This document shows positions 34,704-44,385 of a DNA stretch of 64,000 bases, in pieces. The stretch covers positions 52,643 to 116,642 of the forward strand of contig NZ_FWER01000023.1 in assembly GCF_900169785.1 (NCBI RefSeq), given 5' to 3'. The stretch's first letter is position 1, and every line of letters starts with the position of its first letter. The position numbers and the translations under genes were made by a program. The notes below the pieces were generated by a model that saw only the letters and a program-made list of their open reading frames with translations, searched no databases and was not told the origin of the DNA. Source of the DNA: Rhizobium sullae. Lineage in GTDB: Bacteria; Pseudomonadota; Alphaproteobacteria; Rhizobiales; Rhizobiaceae.

Positions 34704-35576
34704 TCATTTCTTTGCGCGGAGCTCTGCCGGCGTCACCTGCCGGTATTTGCGCATCGATGCGGTCAGGTGGCTCTGGCTCGAGAAGCCGGCAAGATAGGCG
34801 ATTTCAGCAATGGTCTCCTTTCCCTCGACCAACAGCCTCTCGGCAAAGGACAGTCGCAAGAAGAGAACATACTGATGCGGTGGTTGCCCAAATCTCTTTG
34901 TGAACGCGCGAATGAAATAGTAGGGAGACAGATCGGCTATCGCCGCAAGCTCTGCCACAGCTATTTTCCGAGTGAAATTTTCATGCACGAATTCGTGGAT
35001 TCTTCGAGCACCCGAGGCAGATAGGCCGCCTTTCAGGTTCATGGTGTGCTTGCGCAGTGCTGAGTAGTTTCTCAGGAGATGGATGCCAAAGAGCGTCAGC
35101 AGCGAGTCCACATAGAGTGCGCTTGGCGGACCCTGCTGCATCAGTTCCATCTTCAGCAGTTCGGCTATCCGCAAGGCTTTCAAGTCGACCGTTCCGAACG
35201 CCGGCGGCTGAAGTTCGACCTCGGCGAGGTCAAATTCACCGGTGGCTAGCTCGAGGAGACTTTGCGGCTTCAGAGCAAAAATGAGGGTTTCTTTAATGCT
35301 TGCCCATTCCGCCCAGCCATCGACTTGCGCCGGTCGAATGGTAATCGCCCCGACCACAGCATTGTACTCGTGCATCCTGTCGCTCCCCAAGCAGGCTCGT
35401 ATTCTCGATGCAGGCGCAAGCGTCACCGCGGCATAATGGTCCGCTGCAGCAATGACCTGTGATCCCGGAGGGCGCACCGAGTAAATTGCGCCGCCTCTGC
35501 TCGTGGCTAGACGCGGTCCGGCCGATTCCGGAATGATATTGAGAATTTCGGGGCGCACATTTGGCACACGAAGCAC
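34704..35576 (-). CDS. AraC-family transcriptional regulator (paralogue 1)
   Basis: The 290-residue protein has a variable N-terminal sensing domain (starting IIPESAGPRLATSRGG) and a C-terminal double helix-turn-helix ending IAEIAYLAGFSSQSHLTASM. The start as given is GTG at 35576, without a strong ribosome-binding site, so a later GTG is possible. GAAGCACTTA occurs at 35570-35579 and again at 35598-35607 around this start and may be part of its own control. It closely resembles the proteins at 49203 and 57465. The likely target is the small protein/oxidoreductase operon just downstream. Confidence 0.88.
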   Translation of the reverse strand: MLRVPNVRPEILNIIPESAGPRLATSRGGAIYSVRPPGSQVIAAADHYAAVTLAPASRIRACLGSDRMHEYNAVVGAITIRPAQVDGWAEWASIKETLIFALKPQSLLELATGEFDLAEVELQPPAFGTVDLKALRIAELLKMELMQQGPPSALYVDSLLTLFGIHLLRNYSALRKHTMNLKGGLSASGARRIHEFVHENFTRKIAVAELAAIADLSPYYFIRAFTKRFGQPPHQYVLFLRLSFAERLLVEGKETIAEIAYLAGFSSQSHLTASMRKYRQVTPAELRAKK

Positions 35577-35796
35577 TTAGTGTTTGGACCAACTGCAGAA
35601 GCACTTACGTGATACTCTCGGAATGTGAGCTTCCATCTTCCATGCCTTTGCGTTCGCCGACACGGGCACGGTGGCGTTAAAGCCGAGCGCGCGCCGCATT
35701 TGGTTGGTTCGACCTTGCGCAGGACCGGGTCTTGTTCTTACCCGTTTTACGCCGCGCATCGAAATGCAGAAATCGGAATGCAAGGCCCTGGGTCTC

Positions 35797-36678
35797 TCAA
35801 ACTGCCAGGTCAGGATAGTTCGCCACGGCGTCCGCGATTTCGCGCGGCAGCGTGAACCAGACATCGTCGACATGTTGGCTGATGTGCTCCAGCGCCCGCG
35901 TGAGTGCCTTCAACCGAAACGGCTGACCTGAGATGAAAGAGTGCACGACGATGCTCATGACGAGAGCGCGATCCTCGGATGCCGCTCGCAGCTCATCGAA
36001 TTCATCAATGATCATATCGGCAAAGTCGCCGGCTGCGGTCTGCCGTCCAATCATGGTCGAACTATCGTTGATTTCGAGCGCGTAGGGAATCGACAGCAGC
36101 TTGCCGTGTTTCGTCGTGAGCCAGACGGGCTGGTCGTCGAGCCGCAGATCCAGGAGATACCTGAACCCTGCGCCATGCAGGTTGTCGAGCGTCGTGGCGC
36201 TATGAGCGAGCCACGGACTTGACCAACCAAGTGGCGGGTTGCCTTCCTGTTTGGAAATCTCGGCTGCTACCCTTTTGAGGTAGAGCTCTTCCTCGGCCGG
36301 GTTCATGGTCGCGAGAGTATCGGAGTTCGACGTTCCGTGGGCCACGAATTCGGCGTTAGCCTCTCGGGCAGCATCCGTGATGGCCGAAGATGTCTGGTAG
36401 ACATCGGTATTGAGGAGGATCGCTGGCCGAATCCCGAATTTTCCGAGGCGGTCGATCAGCCGGAATCCACCGACGCGGTTGCCGTAGTCACGCCATGCGG
36501 TATTCGCCAGGTCGGGATGGGAAGTTCCGGTGATAAGGTTCTCGCTCAGACCCGTACCGAACGCATATTCCTCGATCCCCAATGCAACGTAGACCGCTAG
36601 CCGCTTGCCGTTCGGCCAACGTGTCCGAGGTCGCTTTGGTATCGCAGAATAAGAGTACCATTCCTGGCGCATGTTCAT
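35797..36678 (-). CDS. Polysaccharide deacetylase-fold protein, PuuE/allantoinase-like
   Basis: The 293-residue NodB-fold protein has GNRVGGFRLIDRLGKFGIRP, characteristic of the PuuE branch (metal-independent allantoinase-like) rather than of chitin deacetylases, plus AHGTSNSD and WSSPWLAHS. A second ATG at 36672 has better spacing from AGGAG and may be the true start. It overlaps the amidohydrolase stop by four bases. The pair probably opens amide or ureide bonds of a nitrogen ring compound; the exact substrate is not known. Confidence 0.8.
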   Translation of the reverse strand: MNMRQEWYSYSAIPKRPRTRWPNGKRLAVYVALGIEEYAFGTGLSENLITGTSHPDLANTAWRDYGNRVGGFRLIDRLGKFGIRPAILLNTDVYQTSSAITDAAREANAEFVAHGTSNSDTLATMNPAEEELYLKRVAAEISKQEGNPPLGWSSPWLAHSATTLDNLHGAGFRYLLDLRLDDQPVWLTTKHGKLLSIPYALEINDSSTMIGRQTAAGDFADMIIDEFDELRAASEDRALVMSIVVHSFISGQPFRLKALTRALEHISQHVDDVWFTLPREIADAVANYPDLAV

Positions 36679-38204
36679 GAACTCCTCGTCTCGCCCAGTT
36701 TGCGATTCATCCCGACGTCGACGGCCGCCGCCTTGAAATACATCTCGTCGTAGAACGGCAGCAGGCGGTTCATCGCCGCTGCTGCATCCGCGAGCGCCGG
36801 CGCTTTCCGTGAAAAGATCTCCCGCGCCTCCGCCAGGATGTCCGCTTCGTTGACCAGCGTCGTCGTGCCCCTTTCGGCGACAATTTGACCGTCCACCATG
36901 GTCATTGCGACCGATCGCCCGTCCTCACAATGAACAAGCTGGCGCTGCAGGTCGTTGAGCGGCGAGAACGCCATCGATCTCAGATCAATCAGGATAAGGT
37001 CGGCGATCTGGCCGACGTCGACACGACCGAGCTTGCCCTGCATCCCCATCGCACGGGCGCCGCCTTCGATGGCACAATCCATGATTTCTGCAGCCTGGGG
37101 CCAGCGGCGGTAGTCCGCCTCCGACAGGTTGTGGATCATCCCGGCCGTCTTGATGACCGACCACATGTTGACCGCATCGTCTGCGATGGCCTCGTCGACA
37201 CCGAGGCAAATCGGGATGTTGCGCTCGCGCATCCGGCGAAACGGCATAACCCCGCTTCCCAGCCTGAGATTGCTGATGGGATTGTGGGCGACCGCCGCGC
37301 CGGACGCTGCGATCAGGTCGAGGTCTGCGTCATCGACCCAGATAGCATGGATGATGTTCATTCGCTCCGACAACAGGCCGAGATCATGGACATAGCGGAT
37401 CAGCGAACGCCCACCGTATTTCTCGATCCCGAGAACGCGCTGCAGTTTCGTTTCCAACATATGGGCATAGAATGGAATCTGGTGATCGCGGCTGAGCTCG
37501 TCGAGGGTGTGGAAATAGTCCGTCGTCACGCGCTGGGGCGCGGAGCAGGAGACGGCCGCGCGAATGCGCCCGTTCGCATGCCCGTGCCATTTTGTTATGA
37601 GATGGTCGTAGAGTCCGAGCAGATCTTCCCTTCCGAGCGCCGGTGACCTGGAAAGCTCGTCGAGAATGTGTGGCGGCACGAGGTCGGCCAGAAACGGCAG
37701 CTTTTCGAGCTCAGGCACTTGCGGTTCGTCAAGCGCAACGGTCGCGCGGATGCCACAGTCCGCATATGCCTGGCAAACAGCATCGATGATCTCCGTGGTC
37801 GGTTGCGGCACGAAGAACGCGTCATCCTGGACGGCGGTCGTGCCGCTCTTCAGCATCTCGATCGCCGCCAACATGGTGCGCAGGTACGCCTCCCGCGGCG
37901 TGGGCATCAGGACGTCGAGGGCGGGCGATTCATAGAGCATGAAAATTTCGAGTGGTAGGCCCGGCAGGCGACCCTTCATGTGGTTGACCGACGAATGGAA
38001 GTGCCCGTTGACGAGGCCGGGCATTAACAGATGTTGGATCCCGGCGATCTGCCTGGCGCCGGGCGGCGGCTCTATCGTCTTCGCGATCCGTGTTATCCGG
38101 CCGGCTTCTATCAGGACGTCAAGCGGACCCCTCATCGCCGCTTCGACTGATGGATCGTAGACGGACACCCCGCGAAACAGGGTTACGGCACTTTCGTGCG
38201 GCAT
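36675..38204 (-). CDS. Amidohydrolase, TRZ/ATZ type
   Basis: The ATG at 38202-38204 has GGAG upstream. The 509-residue protein shows the metal site HFH (His68, His70) after MPGLVNG, a further His in PFYAHMLET, the IHAIWVDD strand and the catalytic Asp in LGVDEA. These are features of the cytosine deaminase/chlorohydrolase group. It would hydrolyse or deaminate a nitrogen ring compound taken up by the ABC system encoded divergently at 39457. The GntR palindrome lies 83 bases upstream of its start. Confidence 0.88.
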   Translation of the reverse strand: MPHESAVTLFRGVSVYDPSVEAAMRGPLDVLIEAGRITRIAKTIEPPPGARQIAGIQHLLMPGLVNGHFHSSVNHMKGRLPGLPLEIFMLYESPALDVLMPTPREAYLRTMLAAIEMLKSGTTAVQDDAFFVPQPTTEIIDAVCQAYADCGIRATVALDEPQVPELEKLPFLADLVPPHILDELSRSPALGREDLLGLYDHLITKWHGHANGRIRAAVSCSAPQRVTTDYFHTLDELSRDHQIPFYAHMLETKLQRVLGIEKYGGRSLIRYVHDLGLLSERMNIIHAIWVDDADLDLIAASGAAVAHNPISNLRLGSGVMPFRRMRERNIPICLGVDEAIADDAVNMWSVIKTAGMIHNLSEADYRRWPQAAEIMDCAIEGGARAMGMQGKLGRVDVGQIADLILIDLRSMAFSPLNDLQRQLVHCEDGRSVAMTMVDGQIVAERGTTTLVNEADILAEAREIFSRKAPALADAAAAMNRLLPFYDEMYFKAAAVDVGMNRKLGETRSS

Positions 38205-38286
38205 GTGCGCAGTTCTCCTGCAGAGCAATGGTCTTTGAAAAGGCTGCTAACTGAATTCAGATGATTGCGTCGGCAACAATGCATGT

Positions 38287-38300
38287 TATTGTCGACAATA
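38287..38300. promoter_or_regulatory. GntR-type palindromic operator (copy 1)
   Basis: TATTGTCGACAATA is a perfect 14-base palindrome in the gap between the amidohydrolase and gntR genes. Its core TTGTCGACAA fits the T-GT-AC-A pattern bound by GntR-family repressors. The same 12-base core recurs at 39390-39401 before the transporter operon. A half-similar sequence, ATTGTCAACGA, lies at about 38441 just before the gntR start. Confidence 0.75.
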
Positions 38301-38475
38301 CAATATAATTTTGGCAATAAAAATAGGCCACCTTGGCAACACACCCAAATGCAAGCGCAAAGTGTCCAACACCAAGGCTGGGTCGCTCGGCCCGGACCAA
38401 AAACGCAGTTTGGCCGCTTGATGGACATTTGCTGCTGACATTGTCAACGAAATCACGTTGGGCTATCAAAGGGGA

Positions 38476-39171
38476 ATGACCGACTCGCAAACTTCTGAAG
38501 ATGAGTATTCCGTAGAGGATGCCATCTATGCAAAAATCCGGGATGCCATTGGCGGGCAGAAGCTTCCCCCAGGGACGCGCCTCCGCGAAGACGAAATGCG
38601 TCAGATCTTCTCGGTGAGTCGCAGTCGTATCCGCAAGGTGTTCTCGAGGCTCGCCTATGAGGGCCTGGTCGTGATCGAGCCAAACCGGGGTGCATCAGTT
38701 GCCAGGCCCTCGGTCAAGGACGCTCGGGAACTGTTCGAAGCACGGCGCGGCATTGAAGCGACAATTGTGACAGCGGTCACAAAGAAGCTTGGGAATGCCG
38801 AGCGGCGTGTTCTGAAGCAGCACGTCGACAAGGAGCGGCGCGCAGACGAGGAGCGTGACCATGCCGAAATGATCGCACTTTCGGGCGAATTTCACACGCT
38901 TCTGGCTGAATTCGCGGACAACAGTCTCCTGTCCAAGTTCCTCGGCGAACTGATAACGCGGGAATCTCTCGTCATCCAGGCCTATGAACGCCCCGGGCGG
39001 CCAAGCTGCTCCTACCACGAGCACGAGCATATATTGGAAGCCATCGAGGCCAAGGATACGCCGAGGGCGATCGCCCTGATGTCCGAACATCTATCGAACA
39101 TCGAAGGCCGCCTGGATCTCGATCGGGACGAACGACCGACCGTGTCGCTCGCCAAGGTTTTCACTGCGTGA
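38476..39171 (+). CDS. GntR-family regulator (FCD subfamily)
   Basis: The 231-residue protein starts at ATG 38476, close behind AAAGGGG. Residues about 12-75 form the winged helix (LPPGTRLREDEM and SRSRIRKVFSRLAYEGLV), followed by an all-helical FCD ligand domain with probable metal-binding His (GEFHTLLAEFADN and YHEHEHILEAI). It lies between the amidohydrolase and transporter operons and probably represses both through the matched palindromes until the substrate appears. Confidence 0.9.
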   Translation: MTDSQTSEDEYSVEDAIYAKIRDAIGGQKLPPGTRLREDEMRQIFSVSRSRIRKVFSRLAYEGLVVIEPNRGASVARPSVKDARELFEARRGIEATIVTAVTKKLGNAERRVLKQHVDKERRADEERDHAEMIALSGEFHTLLAEFADNSLLSKFLGELITRESLVIQAYERPGRPSCSYHEHEHILEAIEAKDTPRAIALMSEHLSNIEGRLDLDRDERPTVSLAKVFTA

Positions 39172-39389
39172 GCGGGCGCGCCCTCCGCCCCAGTTGATAT
39201 CGCCCGCTCGCCGCATGAGAAGACCTCCCCTGAGGCAGCGTCGAGCCGTTGGTCGTGGTGCGCAGTCATGGGCCGCGCGTCTGGCCCTCCGGCCCGATCC
39301 TTTCGGAGCCTCGCAAAAACCCATTCTTTAGGCATTTTGCTTAATTTCTCAGCGCTAATGGATAGTTTTTGCGCACATATTTTCGTTGT

Positions 39390-39401
39390 ATTGTCGACAA
39401 T
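39390..39401. promoter_or_regulatory. GntR-type palindromic operator (copy 2)
   Basis: ATTGTCGACAAT repeats the core of the 38287-38300 palindrome exactly. It lies 56 bases upstream of the first permease start, within the 285-base gap behind gntR, where it would overlap or adjoin the transporter promoter. Confidence 0.75.
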
Positions 39402-39456
39402 CTGATGCATAATTATTGACATGCTGTGACGATTACCTCGGACTTTTGGACGCTCC

Positions 39457-40383
39457 ATGCAATTGCAAGCAACATCAACGCTTTCAGGTGACGCCACGAT
39501 GCGGAAGACCGCACCCGCGCTCGGCCGTTTCGTGACGGGCTTGGTTCTGCTCGGGCCGGCCGTGATTTTCTTTCTTGTCATTTTCGTAATCCCGGTCGGT
39601 CTGATGGTCCGCTACAGCTTTCTCCAGCAGATGGCAGATGGCTATGTCGGTGGCAGCTCCACGCTCGCCAACTACACGCGGCTGGCGACTGTTCCGCTCT
39701 ATCAGAAGGTTGTTATGACCACTCTGCGGATCAGCCTCTTCACAACACTTGCCGCCGCTGTTCTTGCCTATCCCTTGGCGCTGGTGATTGCGCGAGGTCC
39801 GGCGGTGATCGGTCGTGTCCTGACGATCCTGGTAATCGCGCCTCTGCTGGTGAATGTCGTGGTGCGTGCCTATGGTTGGCGCATTATCCTTGGCGGTGGC
39901 AACAGCGGCGTCCTGAACTGGGCGCTGTCGCGCCTGGGGCTTGGTCCGGTCGAAGTTCTCTACACCGAATGGGCGATTGTCATCGGTTCGGTCCAGGTTT
40001 TCCTGCCGATGATGGCATTACCCTTGGCGGCGGCGATCGGCCGAATAGATCCGGCCGTCGAAGATGCGGCCAGAACCCTTGGCGCCTCCGCCTTTGCCGT
40101 CTTCCGCCGCGTCACCTTGCCCTTGAGCATTCCGGGCCTTGGTGTCGGCTGCACCCTCGTGTTTTCGCTGACCGCCAGCTCTTTCATCCTGCCCGCCCTG
40201 CTCGGCGGAAACTTCACCAAGATGCTGGGCACCCTAGTCGAAGAGCAGATCCTGTCTGTCTTCGATTGGCCGTTCGGGGCTGCGATTTCGACGGTCATGG
40301 TGGTTATCGTGATGATGATCAACGTTCTTTACGTGGTGTTGATCGAGCGTCGGTTTCGCTCCCGCGCATCGGAGGGCCTCTGA
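39457..40383 (+). CDS. Polyamine-type ABC transporter permease (PotB-like)
   Basis: The 308-residue permease has about six membrane segments and an EAA loop (VEDAARTLGASAFAVFRRVT). An alternative ATG at 39499 would remove 14 residues. It is the first gene of a five-gene operon joined by one-base or four-base overlaps, except for 36 bases before the binding-protein gene. It belongs to the spermidine/putrescine-type (MOI) class. The linked enzymes suggest a nitrogen ring compound as substrate. Confidence 0.88.
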   Translation: MQLQATSTLSGDATMRKTAPALGRFVTGLVLLGPAVIFFLVIFVIPVGLMVRYSFLQQMADGYVGGSSTLANYTRLATVPLYQKVVMTTLRISLFTTLAAAVLAYPLALVIARGPAVIGRVLTILVIAPLLVNVVVRAYGWRIILGGGNSGVLNWALSRLGLGPVEVLYTEWAIVIGSVQVFLPMMALPLAAAIGRIDPAVEDAARTLGASAFAVFRRVTLPLSIPGLGVGCTLVFSLTASSFILPALLGGNFTKMLGTLVEEQILSVFDWPFGAAISTVMVVIVMMINVLYVVLIERRFRSRASEGL

Positions 40384-41186
40384 TGTCTGAGCACGGCTTG
40401 GGGCGCGGCGCTCCCCTTATCTACACATTGACGGCGATTATCGTCGTCTTCCTGATGCTGCCTCTTGCGATGCCGATCGTGATGTCTGTTTCGGACACGC
40501 CGTTCGTGACGTTCCCGCCACAGGGCTTTACCCTGAAATGGTACGCCAGCGTGCTCGCGGAACCCGACTTCACGGGATCGTTCACCTTCAGCGTGCTGCT
40601 GAGTTCAGTCACCGCCGTCGGTGCGGTCATCCTGGGAACCCCGACCGCGGTCGGACTGGTTCGCCTTCGATTTCCGGGCAAAGGCCTTATCCAGGGGTTG
40701 ATCCTGTCGCCGCTGATCTTCCCGACCCTGGTGACCGGGATCGCGCTTCTGCGGCTTTTCTCGTCGATCGGCTCACAAAACGCCTTCCTGAACCTTGTCG
40801 TAGGGCACGTACTGGTGACGACGCCCTATGTGGTACGCACCGTGTCGGCAAGTCTCGTCACGGTCGATCCGGACATCGAGGACGCCGCGCGTACCTTGGG
40901 CGCAAACCGAATGGTGGCATTCTGGCGCGTCACCCGGCCACAGATCGTTCCGGGGCTAGTAGCAGGCGCACTGTTCGCCTTCGTGACATCATTCGACAAC
41001 TACGCCGTTTCCATGTGGCTCTTCGACGCCGGCCACGTGCCGCTACCAATGATGATGGTGTCCCTGATCAGCCGCATGTTCGATCCCGGCATCGCGGCGA
41101 TCGCTTCGCTGATGATCTTCTTCTCTCTCGCAATCGTCCTCGTGCTGGAGCGGCTTGCGGGCCTCCGACGCGCCATGAGCTTCTAA
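40383..41186 (+). CDS. Polyamine-type ABC transporter permease (PotC-like)
   Basis: The start overlaps the previous stop by one base (TGATG). The 267-residue protein has the loop IEDAARTLGANRMVAFWRVT and six likely membrane segments. A longer reading in this frame that begins inside the previous gene is a shadow. It pairs with the PotB-like subunit to form the membrane pore. Confidence 0.9.
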   Translation: MSEHGLGRGAPLIYTLTAIIVVFLMLPLAMPIVMSVSDTPFVTFPPQGFTLKWYASVLAEPDFTGSFTFSVLLSSVTAVGAVILGTPTAVGLVRLRFPGKGLIQGLILSPLIFPTLVTGIALLRLFSSIGSQNAFLNLVVGHVLVTTPYVVRTVSASLVTVDPDIEDAARTLGANRMVAFWRVTRPQIVPGLVAGALFAFVTSFDNYAVSMWLFDAGHVPLPMMMVSLISRMFDPGIAAIASLMIFFSLAIVLVLERLAGLRRAMSF

Positions 41187-41222
41187 TGCCCTTGACCCCG
41201 ACCGTCCCAAAAGGAGCCTGAA

Positions 41223-42311
41223 ATGACCGATAAGCTTTCCTCGGCAATGAACAGACGTACATTCTTGACAGTGGCTGCCGCGGCAACGTCGCTGGCCGCC
41301 CCGAACTTCTTCGTCCGCAATAGCTGGGCCGCCGGCAAGACGATGCAGATCGGTATCTGGGGCGGCGCCCAGGGCGAGTTCATGCGCAAGAGCGTGCTGC
41401 CGAATTTCGAGCGCGATTTCGATTGCAAAGTGGAGGCTCAACAGGGCTCGACGCTCGGCCAGATCGCCCTTCTGCGTGCGGCCAAAGATGCCCCCAAGTT
41501 CACCGTCATGTTCGTTGACGACTTAGGCGTCGAAATCGCCAAGCGTGAAGGCCTGATCGATGCCCTCCCCAAGGATAAGATGCCGAACATGGACAAGGTC
41601 TATCCTCGCTTCGTCTTCCAGGACGGATACGGCGTCGGCTTGGCTATCTCGTCTGCCGGCCTTTTCTATAACCCGACTGCGACCAAGCCGCTCGAAAGTT
41701 ATGCCGATCTGTGGGATCCCCGCTTCGAAGGCAAGTTTTCGATGGTTGGAACCAAGACGACCCCGAGCGTTTTCACCGTGATTGCCGCTGCAGCTGTCGC
41801 AACCGGCAAGCCATACAAGGAAGCGCAATACCTCTCGGACGCGGCATGGTCGAAACTGGAAGCGTTGAAACCCAACATCCTCAATCTCTACAGCACCGAC
41901 GACGCAGCCCTCTTGGTAGCGCAGGGACAGGGCGCTATTGGGGGGCCGGAATATTCCAAATACGTTTATCCGTACAAGCTGAAAGGTGCGAGTATCGACA
42001 TGTGCTTCCCGAAGGAGGGAGCCTTTGCTGGGGTCAACTGCCAAGTCCTGGTCAAGAATGCGCCCAATGCCGATCTTGGCGCGGCGTTCATGAACCGCAT
42101 GCTGGATTCATCGGTGCAGTCAGGACTTGCAGAAACCGCACTGGCAGCTCCCTCTATCTCCGGGCTGAGCTTCAAACCCGAAATCGCCGGCCTCCTCGCC
42201 TATCCCGATACTAAGATGGATGAACTTGGCCTGTTCAGCCCCGATTGGTCGTACGTCAACGCAAATCGCTCCGCCTGGATTGAGAAAATCAACCAGATCT
42301 TCACGGCGTAA
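41223..42311 (+). CDS. Polyamine-type ABC transporter substrate-binding protein, Tat-exported
   Basis: The 362-residue protein begins with a twin-arginine signal, NRRTFLTVAAAATSLAA, so it is probably exported folded through the Tat system. The remainder is a PotD-like binding protein (GIWGGAQGEFMRKSVLP near the mature N terminus). Its stop overlaps the ATPase start by one base. The ligand is unknown; it should be the substrate of the amidohydrolase or decarboxylase-like enzymes. Confidence 0.9.
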   Translation: MTDKLSSAMNRRTFLTVAAAATSLAAPNFFVRNSWAAGKTMQIGIWGGAQGEFMRKSVLPNFERDFDCKVEAQQGSTLGQIALLRAAKDAPKFTVMFVDDLGVEIAKREGLIDALPKDKMPNMDKVYPRFVFQDGYGVGLAISSAGLFYNPTATKPLESYADLWDPRFEGKFSMVGTKTTPSVFTVIAAAAVATGKPYKEAQYLSDAAWSKLEALKPNILNLYSTDDAALLVAQGQGAIGGPEYSKYVYPYKLKGASIDMCFPKEGAFAGVNCQVLVKNAPNADLGAAFMNRMLDSSVQSGLAETALAAPSISGLSFKPEIAGLLAYPDTKMDELGLFSPDWSYVNANRSAWIEKINQIFTA

Positions 42312-43423
42312 TGGCGATGACCGCTCTCGGCCTTCACAGCAAGGACATTTCGATCAGGAATATCGCCAAGAGCTATGGCGGCACTCAGGCCGTCAAAGGC
42401 CTTTCTTTCGAAGTCGAGCGGGGACATGTCCTGTCCCTGCTCGGACCTAGCGGCTGTGGAAAAACAACGGTCATGCGGATGATCGCCGGTCTTATTGATC
42501 CGACGGCTGGCGATATCCTGATCGGAGGCGAGCCGGTGACGAAGGTTCCAGTGCACCGCCGGAACATCGGCATGCTTTTCCAGAATTACGCTCTCTTTCC
42601 GCATCTGACCGTCGCCCAAAACCTCGCCTTCGGCCTTGAGATGCGGAAGTTGGCAAAGACCGAGATCGCCAAACGGGTCGAAACTACGCTCGCCATGGTG
42701 CGGCTGGCGGAATTCGGCGCGCGCTTGCCGCATCAGCTGTCTGGTGGTCAACAGCAACGTGTTGGCCTGGCCCGAGCCCTGATCATCGAGCCTGCAGTTC
42801 TATTGCTCGACGAGCCCTTCGGTGCGCTTGACAAGAAGCTTCGCGAAAGCATGCAGATCGAAATGCGGCAACTTCAGAAACGGCTTGGCATCACGACACT
42901 CATGGTGACCCACGATCAGGACGAGGCCATGACCCTGTCGGACCAGATCGCCGTTATGAACAACGGTCGCATCGAACAAATCGGAACGCCGAAGGAAATC
43001 TATGAGCGCCCGACGACCCGGTTTGTGGCGAGCTTTATCGGGACGTCGAACTTCTTCAGCGGACAGATCTCATCGCGTCATGCAACGGGGTTTGTTGTCA
43101 CAAGCGATGATGGCGTGACGCTTGCATTGGAAGGCGCTGCGCCAACCGATAAAAACGTGACGGTTGCACTGAGGCCGGAAGCAATCCACATTGGACCTCC
43201 ATCGGACAATCCGAGCGCCAACCAGGTACGCGTTACCGTCGAGCAAATCGTGTATCATGGCTTGAACACGCATTATCATCTGAGGCGTTCAAACGGAGAG
43301 CAGCTTCTGGCCGTTCGGCAGAACGATCATGGCAAGCTGCCGTTCAACATCGAGCCAGGTAGCGAAGTCCCCGTCAGCTGGCAGGCGAGCAGCAATCGTC
43401 TTGTTCTTGAGGAGGCCGCTTGA
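42311..43423 (+). CDS. Polyamine-type ABC transporter ATPase (PotA-like)
   Basis: Walker A GPSGCGKTT, signature LSGGQQQRVGLARAL, Walker B LLLDEPFGALD and H-loop VTHDQDEAM are intact. A C-terminal TOBE-type domain is present in the 370 residues. It overlaps the decarboxylase-like gene by four bases. Confidence 0.92.
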   Translation: MAMTALGLHSKDISIRNIAKSYGGTQAVKGLSFEVERGHVLSLLGPSGCGKTTVMRMIAGLIDPTAGDILIGGEPVTKVPVHRRNIGMLFQNYALFPHLTVAQNLAFGLEMRKLAKTEIAKRVETTLAMVRLAEFGARLPHQLSGGQQQRVGLARALIIEPAVLLLDEPFGALDKKLRESMQIEMRQLQKRLGITTLMVTHDQDEAMTLSDQIAVMNNGRIEQIGTPKEIYERPTTRFVASFIGTSNFFSGQISSRHATGFVVTSDDGVTLALEGAAPTDKNVTVALRPEAIHIGPPSDNPSANQVRVTVEQIVYHGLNTHYHLRRSNGEQLLAVRQNDHGKLPFNIEPGSEVPVSWQASSNRLVLEEAA

Positions 43424-44181
43424 CGTCTAAATTCGCAAACCTGAGGCCGGCATTCAGAACGGCCATCGCTATGGTGACGCCCTCGGCGAACGTCGTTGTC
43501 GAGCGTGTTACGACGGCAATTCTGTCGGATTTTCCAGAAGTTTCGGCACACTTTTCTCGCACGCCGGTGTATGGGTCGCGCGATCTGTTCCCCGATGACT
43601 ATGATTGGGAAGGAATGCTTGGAGCGGCAACGCTCTTGGCACAGGCTCAGCCCGATATCATTGCCTGGAATGGAAGCAAGGGTGCCATGCTCGGCCTTTC
43701 AGTCGACCAGGAATTCTGCCGGCGGGTCGAGGACAAAACCGGAATACGCGCCACCACCTCGACCATTGCATTGCATTCTGCGCTCGATGTCATTGATACC
43801 AGACGTATCGCGATCGTCTCTCCCTATATGGAAGACTACCAGCAGAAGCTCGTCTCGGCGTTCAAGCGACAGGGCTTTTATGTGGTCGCTGATGCGTGCT
43901 TGAGAATCGATGACAACCTCGCGTTCGCCGCCGCCTCGGACACCTCGATTGCCGAAATGGTGTACCGTGTCGCCGAAGCAAAGCCGGACGCCATTCTAAC
44001 CTGGTGCACCAACTTCCCGGCCGCATTCACGCTCCCCAAATTGGAGGACGACCTCGATATCCCGATCCTGGATTCAGTTTCGCTCACTGTCTGGAATGCA
44101 TTGCGCTTGACAGGTCACCATGCAGCGGAGGCGTCCCGCTGGGGTCGTCTGTTTGATATCCAATTCAATTCAGCTTGTTGA
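43420..44181 (+). CDS. Asp/Glu racemase-superfamily protein, arylmalonate decarboxylase-like
   Basis: The start is TTG at 43420 with GGAGG four bases upstream, overlapping the ATPase stop. The 253 residues have the family start (MVTPSANVVVERV). The second catalytic Cys is present as Cys196 in LTWCTNFP. The first catalytic position reads WNGSKG (83-88) instead of a Cys motif. Maleate isomerases and racemases need two cysteines; arylmalonate decarboxylase has one, with Gly in the first site. The protein may therefore decarboxylate or isomerise by one-cysteine chemistry. Confidence 0.82.
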   Translation: MTSKFANLRPAFRTAIAMVTPSANVVVERVTTAILSDFPEVSAHFSRTPVYGSRDLFPDDYDWEGMLGAATLLAQAQPDIIAWNGSKGAMLGLSVDQEFCRRVEDKTGIRATTSTIALHSALDVIDTRRIAIVSPYMEDYQQKLVSAFKRQGFYVVADACLRIDDNLAFAAASDTSIAEMVYRVAEAKPDAILTWCTNFPAAFTLPKLEDDLDIPILDSVSLTVWNALRLTGHHAAEASRWGRLFDIQFNSAC

Positions 44182-44385
44182 GGCTGACCGCCGAGTGCGT
44201 GCCTTTGATCTGCATTTAGGACATCCGACATGGTCACGATCGATACCCTGGCCGTGCCATGAACATTTCTACTTTGCGCCACAGCCGACATTCCTACCTT
44301 GCTGCCACAATCTAATCCGAACACGCGCCGAAGAGATCGGCGCACTCGATGCGTCCTTCCTTTTGATCGACTCGAGCAGCTGGCT

